IMG/VR virus record: IMGVR_UViG_3300024306_000088
Location: 1-22,939 of that record
DNA length: 22,939 bases
Direction: 5' to 3' (one strand)
DNA from: a virus
This document shows positions 19,963 through 22,939 of the stretch, one piece after another. Made by a program: the position numbers and the translations under genes. The notes beneath the pieces were generated by a model, which was given only the letters and a program-made list of their open reading frames with translations, did not search any database and was not told where the DNA came from. Each line of letters begins with the position of its first letter. Position 1 is the stretch's first letter.

Positions 19963-20655
19963 ATGCCTAATTGGTGTGATAACTCAGTTCGATTGACTTC
20001 TAGTAAAGAGAAGATCGATGCACTTGCAGCAGTACTTGAGAATGAAGATGATCGTCAAGTATTTCAACACCTACGTCCTCGCCCAGCAGACCAAGAAGAA
20101 AATTGGTATGATTGGAATATCAATCATTGGGGAACTAAATGGGACTTGTCATTGATTGACTGGAATCGTGATGATGACGAAACTATTTGGATTTCCTTTG
20201 AAACTGCTTGGTCTCCCCCGATTGCAATTTACGAATACCTATCAGAAAATGATTGGTATGTAGATGCTGTCTACCATGAGGGTGGCATGGGATTCTGTGG
20301 AATTTGGCAAGATGGTGAAGATGATTATTATGAATATAATCTTGATGACTGGGAAAGCATTGACTGTTTGCCAGATGAAGTAAAAGATTTCACTGGTCTA
20401 GTTGACTATTATGAAAGTCGCAAAGAAGAACTTGAGATGGAAGCAGAAACAGAAGCATACGAACAAACTGTTACTGAGTGGTTTCCAATTGAAACTAATC
20501 CTGATAAAGTTGGTTTCTACGAAACTAAAGAAAACAACAATTGGCCATTCTACAAATTTGCACACTGGAATGGTAAGAAGTGGACTATCGATGGGAAGAA
20601 ACCTAAAGATCCGATTGCATTCTGGAGAGGTTTGAAAGAACCTGTTGAGGTGTAA
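19963..20655 (+). CDS. Api92/DUF1281-like ferredoxin-fold protein with C-terminal DUF551-like region
   Basis: This 230-residue acidic protein begins MPNWCDNSVRLT, the hallmark N-terminus of the DUF1281/Api92-like family (a ferredoxin-like fold in phages and plasmids). Aspartate- and tryptophan-rich stretches follow (WGTKWDLSLIDWNRDDD, YHEGGMGFCGIW). The final part (WFPIETNPDKVGFYE to IAFWRGLKEP) resembles the short DUF551 domain common in phages. Neither domain has a known biochemical activity. AAAGGAA precedes the ATG, and it is the first gene after a consensus promoter, so early strong expression is likely. Very acidic early phage proteins may mimic DNA, but that is speculation. Confidence 0.8.
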   Translation: MPNWCDNSVRLTSSKEKIDALAAVLENEDDRQVFQHLRPRPADQEENWYDWNINHWGTKWDLSLIDWNRDDDETIWISFETAWSPPIAIYEYLSENDWYVDAVYHEGGMGFCGIWQDGEDDYYEYNLDDWESIDCLPDEVKDFTGLVDYYESRKEELEMEAETEAYEQTVTEWFPIETNPDKVGFYETKENNNWPFYKFAHWNGKKWTIDGKKPKDPIAFWRGLKEPVEV

Positions 20656-20656
20656 G

Positions 20657-20782
20657 ATGAAAATTCTATTTGCATTTATTTTGGGTATGGTCGTTGCAAC
20701 AGTTGGTGTCACTAATCTTGTTTCATTTGCAGACAAGCAAGTTAAAAATGCAAAGACTGTCATGAGGGATAATATAAAATGA
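20657..20782 (+). CDS. Single-TM/signal-anchor microprotein (41 aa)
   Basis: GAGG at 20647-20650 lies 6 nt before ATG 20657. The 41-residue product has a hydrophobic N-terminal segment (ILFAFILGMVVATVGVTNLV, 3-22) and a basic amphipathic tail. The stop overlaps the next ATG by ATGA (20779-20782). No family is recognised. Placement ahead of three exported proteins suggests a membrane role. Confidence 0.65.
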   Translation: MKILFAFILGMVVATVGVTNLVSFADKQVKNAKTVMRDNIK

Positions 20783-21075
20783 AATATTGCGCTGTTGCAC
20801 TTTGCTTAGTCGCAACTAATGCAGTTGCACTTGATTTTGATACAGAATGGAATCGTATTAAAAGTCATTTCCCCAAACCCAAATTGATTGCGGAAGAGAA
20901 AGTTAAAGTTGCACCGATTGATCCAGCTGATGATAAACCAGCTGTTATGGAACAGGTTGACCCAAAGTCGCCCGATCGTCTCGGATACAAACTGCAGGAT
21001 CCAGAGATGCGTAAACGTGTTATAGAAGCATATAACAAACCAAATGCAGTGGTATACACATACACAATACGATAG
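20779..21075 (+). CDS. Small periplasmic protein of unknown function
   Basis: This 98-residue protein has a signal peptide (hydrophobic core CAVALCLVATNAVA, cleavage likely after A17). The mature part starts LDFDTEWNRIKSHF and is followed by a proline/acidic linker (IDPADDKPAVMEQVDPKSPD) and a short helix. It precedes the lipoprotein and FlgT-like genes and is read in the same direction with a 12-bp gap. It is probably part of the same envelope gene group. No enzymatic motif. Confidence 0.7.
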   Translation: MKYCAVALCLVATNAVALDFDTEWNRIKSHFPKPKLIAEEKVKVAPIDPADDKPAVMEQVDPKSPDRLGYKLQDPEMRKRVIEAYNKPNAVVYTYTIR

Positions 21076-21087
21076 GAACTTTATATT

Positions 21088-21630
21088 ATGAATAAGCGAA
21101 TTTTTATTACAGCAATTTTATCTTTAAGTTTAGCTGCTTGTAGCACAACTAAACTATCTGAAGATATGACACCTGAGGGAACTAAGTTTGCTCAGGACTT
21201 CGGTAAGGTTGAGATTACATTCAACGATAAAGGTGAGTGGGAATCTATTAAATCAACTGCAACTTCTTTCGTACCCATCGAGAATGATGCTGGTATTGAA
21301 CAAGGTATGAATGTTGCAGCAATGCGAGCCAAACGAAATATTGTTGAGTTTATCAATACTGATTTGAAGTCGAAGAAAACCAGCGACACTATCACCAATG
21401 CATTGGCTGCAAATATGAAAGAAGATGGTAGTAATGCTGAGAGAAAAGCAGCAGATTTAACTACCAAGATTACAGAAAGTATTACTGTTGAAGCCAATGG
21501 TATTGTTCGTGGTGCTTATGTGATGGAACGTAAAGTTTCTTCGGATGGTAAGAATGTATCTGTAACTGTTATGGTCGATAAACGATCTATGCGTGCAGCA
21601 ACTTCTATTAAAGCAGCATTCGCAAAATGA
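21088..21630 (+). CDS. LPP20-like outer-membrane lipoprotein
   Basis: This 180-residue lipoprotein has lipobox L15-A16-A17-C18 followed by Ser, so outer-membrane sorting is expected. The mature domain contains NVAAMRAKRNIVEFIN, and, towards the end, VRGAYVMERKVSSDGKNVSVTVMVDK, an alpha/beta arrangement typical of the LPP20/FlgP type proteins related to the periplasmic domains of CsgG- and FlgT-like outer-membrane systems. AGGAAC lies upstream of the ATG. The stop overlaps the next gene by ATGA (21627-21630), consistent with joint function. Exact family assignment is from pattern memory, not a search. Confidence 0.65.
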   Translation: MNKRIFITAILSLSLAACSTTKLSEDMTPEGTKFAQDFGKVEITFNDKGEWESIKSTATSFVPIENDAGIEQGMNVAAMRAKRNIVEFINTDLKSKKTSDTITNALAANMKEDGSNAERKAADLTTKITESITVEANGIVRGAYVMERKVSSDGKNVSVTVMVDKRSMRAATSIKAAFAK

Positions 21631-22640
21631 AAAAACTTGCCATTGCTATGATGCTTGCATCTAGCGTGGCATTTGCAGAAGAAGTTACAGTCACTGGTTA
21701 TGGTAGTACCTTTGATAATGCACTTGCAAATGCCAAGATGCAAGCACTTGAGAAAGTCACTGGAACTTTTATTATTAGTGAAAGCGAGTATAAGAACAAG
21801 CAGTATAAAGAAACAGTAGACCAGTATAATGGTGGTATCATAAACAAATATGATATTGTGTCCTCTTCCAAAAAATCTAGTGGTTATGAGGTGACCATTG
21901 TTGCCGATGTCGATCGAAAGAAAGACAATCGAATGAAGGTCAATAAACCAGTTGAGTTGAATGCCCAGCAACAAGACTACAAAGAAAAAGAAAAGGTATT
22001 TGATAGACTTGACGATTTTTCAAAAGCAGTTTCAATACAGACATCACATTTAACATATAATGTTGGTAGAAACAATACCACGATAAACTTAAATGTTATT
22101 TTGTCGTTTCAACCTAAGTGGGTTTCTGATGTAAAATCTTTTGCTAAAGTTATTGACGAAGAGGGTAAGACCAGCAGTAACATTTATCCAACTATTCATG
22201 GTAGTGTTGTTGCATCACTGATGTCCCTCAATCCTTTTGCAGCTGTTGCTGTTGCTGAAGTTGGTAAACCAAAACAGGCGGAGAGGTCAGATGATATGAT
22301 GGTTTGTTTCGCAGAAAACAAACGCAGCTCCATTTCCTGTAAGAGTATAGGTGTAGATTTTAGAAACATGCACGCAACACCTCGTCTGGTAGTTTATGGT
22401 TCATATGGATCAGTTTATAATAAAAATGTTGAGTTGTGGTCGCAATATGCTCATCCAACAATTTATGAATTTGTTCAAGCTGGCGATAAAAGGTCAACAT
22501 GGTTTAGAAATATAAACAATACATATGATCAACCAGCATTGTTAGTTTATGAAAGAGAACAACAGGTAGTCAATATAAGATTTGTTGTTGACAATTCAGA
22601 ATTAGATAAAATTAAAGGTATTAAGGTAGTTTTACAATGA
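21627..22640 (+). CDS. Exported FlgT/LPP20-like periplasmic protein
   Basis: This 337-residue protein has a signal peptide (AFA cleavage after residue 17). The N-terminal mature domain (VTVTGYGSTFDNALANAKMQALEKVTGTFI through GGIINKYDIVSSSKKSSGYEVTIVADVD) matches the style of the FlgT N-terminal/LPP20 domain: a strand, an alanine-rich helix, then a strand pair. A middle region contains FDRLDDFSKAVSIQTSHL and two cysteines (VCFAENKRSSISCKS) that could form a disulfide. FlgT belongs to flagellar outer-membrane rings, and CsgG-related export proteins occur in aquatic phages. Together with the preceding lipoprotein it suggests a phage-encoded envelope complex. It overlaps the dCMP deaminase start by ATGA. 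Confidence 0.65.
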   Translation: MKKLAIAMMLASSVAFAEEVTVTGYGSTFDNALANAKMQALEKVTGTFIISESEYKNKQYKETVDQYNGGIINKYDIVSSSKKSSGYEVTIVADVDRKKDNRMKVNKPVELNAQQQDYKEKEKVFDRLDDFSKAVSIQTSHLTYNVGRNNTTINLNVILSFQPKWVSDVKSFAKVIDEEGKTSSNIYPTIHGSVVASLMSLNPFAAVAVAEVGKPKQAERSDDMMVCFAENKRSSISCKSIGVDFRNMHATPRLVVYGSYGSVYNKNVELWSQYAHPTIYEFVQAGDKRSTWFRNINNTYDQPALLVYEREQQVVNIRFVVDNSELDKIKGIKVVLQ

Positions 22641-22939
22641 AACAGAAATGGATTGATGCATTCATGGATACTGCTGAGAGATTTTCTCAGCTTTCAAGTG
22701 CAAAAAGATTACAAGTAGGTGCTGTGGTTGTTAAAGATAATCGTATCATATCGATTGGATATAATGGTATGCCATCAGGTTGGACCAACGATTGTGAAGA
22801 GATCATTGAGGTCCATGAAGATGGTGGTGTTGTGACGAAGACAAAAGATGAGGTTATTCATGCTGAAGCAAACGCTATTATTAAATTGGCACGTGATGGT
22901 GAGAGCGGAAATGGCAGTAGTCTATTCTGTACTCATGCT
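22637..22939 (+). CDS. dCMP deaminase (deoxycytidylate deaminase), 3' end cut by the window
   Basis: 101 residues are visible. This enzyme deaminates dCMP to dUMP, the substrate of ThyX encoded 20 kb upstream in this window. The zinc site motif is present: H75-A-E77 (HAEANAI), with the first cysteine of the expected PC-x2-C pair region approached at SLFCTHA (C98). The N-terminus (AKRLQVGAVVVKDNRIISIGYNGMPSG) is typical of the family. The window ends just before the second zinc-ligand segment. T4 dCMP deaminase is 193 residues, so about half is shown. It starts by ATGA overlap with the FlgT-like gene. Confidence 0.92.
   Translation, partial: MKQKWIDAFMDTAERFSQLSSAKRLQVGAVVVKDNRIISIGYNGMPSGWTNDCEEIIEVHEDGGVVTKTKDEVIHAEANAIIKLARDGESGNGSSLFCTHA

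Noticed and set aside
21516-21974. 152-aa minus-strand ORF
   Set aside because: It runs antisense to the end of the lipoprotein gene and the start of the FlgT-like gene, both well supported by signal sequences.

Overview
This window looks like part of the genome of a T4-like (tailed, myovirus-type) phage of an aquatic, low-GC Gram-negative bacterium. The evidence is a set of T4-type replication and nucleotide genes: a gp61-like primase, ThyX, NrdA/NrdB, a T4-type RNase H, a DsbA-like protein and a dCMP deaminase. Spanin genes, signal peptides and lipoboxes point to a Gram-negative envelope. All genes I can support are on the + strand, tightly packed, often with ATGA or TAATG stop/start overlaps, and many have AGGAG-type ribosome binding sites. 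Some family assignments rest on my memory of protein families; no search was run.

Layout. (1) 1-709: end of an inner-membrane spanin, an outer-membrane spanin lipoprotein, and a coiled-coil/TM protein. (2) 712-6198: a promoter, then primase, thyX, nrdA, a small ORF, nrdB and a fatty acid desaturase (DNA precursor supply plus one lipid-modifying gene). (3) 6188-12517: a zinc-ribbon microprotein, a GIY-YIG-like protein, a large coiled-coil membrane protein, two exported proteins (one with six 22-residue Cys repeats), a run of small membrane proteins including a holin candidate, an SNase-type nuclease and a microprotein. (4) 12517-12622: a repeated hairpin, a terminator, a palindrome and a strong promoter. 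(5) 12653-15142: many very small genes, several missed by length cut-offs, ending with a DsbA-like gene. (6) 15108-17330: an unusual three-gene cassette, alpha/beta hydrolase - fold-type IV PLP aminotransferase - alpha/beta hydrolase. (7) 17331-19869: a second copy of the hairpin + promoter unit, a conserved unknown gene, T4-type RNase H (with an apparent active-site Asp to Tyr change) and a DUF6433-like protein. (8) 19870-22939: palindrome + consensus promoter, an Api92/DUF1281-like protein, then small exported proteins, an LPP20-like lipoprotein and a FlgT-like periplasmic protein, and the start of dCMP deaminase.

How it works together. Near-consensus sigma-70 promoters (TTKACA, 17-bp spacer, TATAAT) at 12594, 13992, 17364 and 19903 suggest the right half is transcribed early by unmodified host RNA polymerase. 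RNR, ThyX and dCMP deaminase would feed dTTP/dNTP synthesis, and primase and RNase H serve lagging-strand replication. The least explained parts are the hydrolase-aminotransferase-hydrolase cassette, the exported repeat protein, the envelope-export-like gene group at the right end, and the duplicated hairpin-promoter cassettes, which resemble the mobile promoter/stem-loop (PeSL) elements known in T4-type phages.
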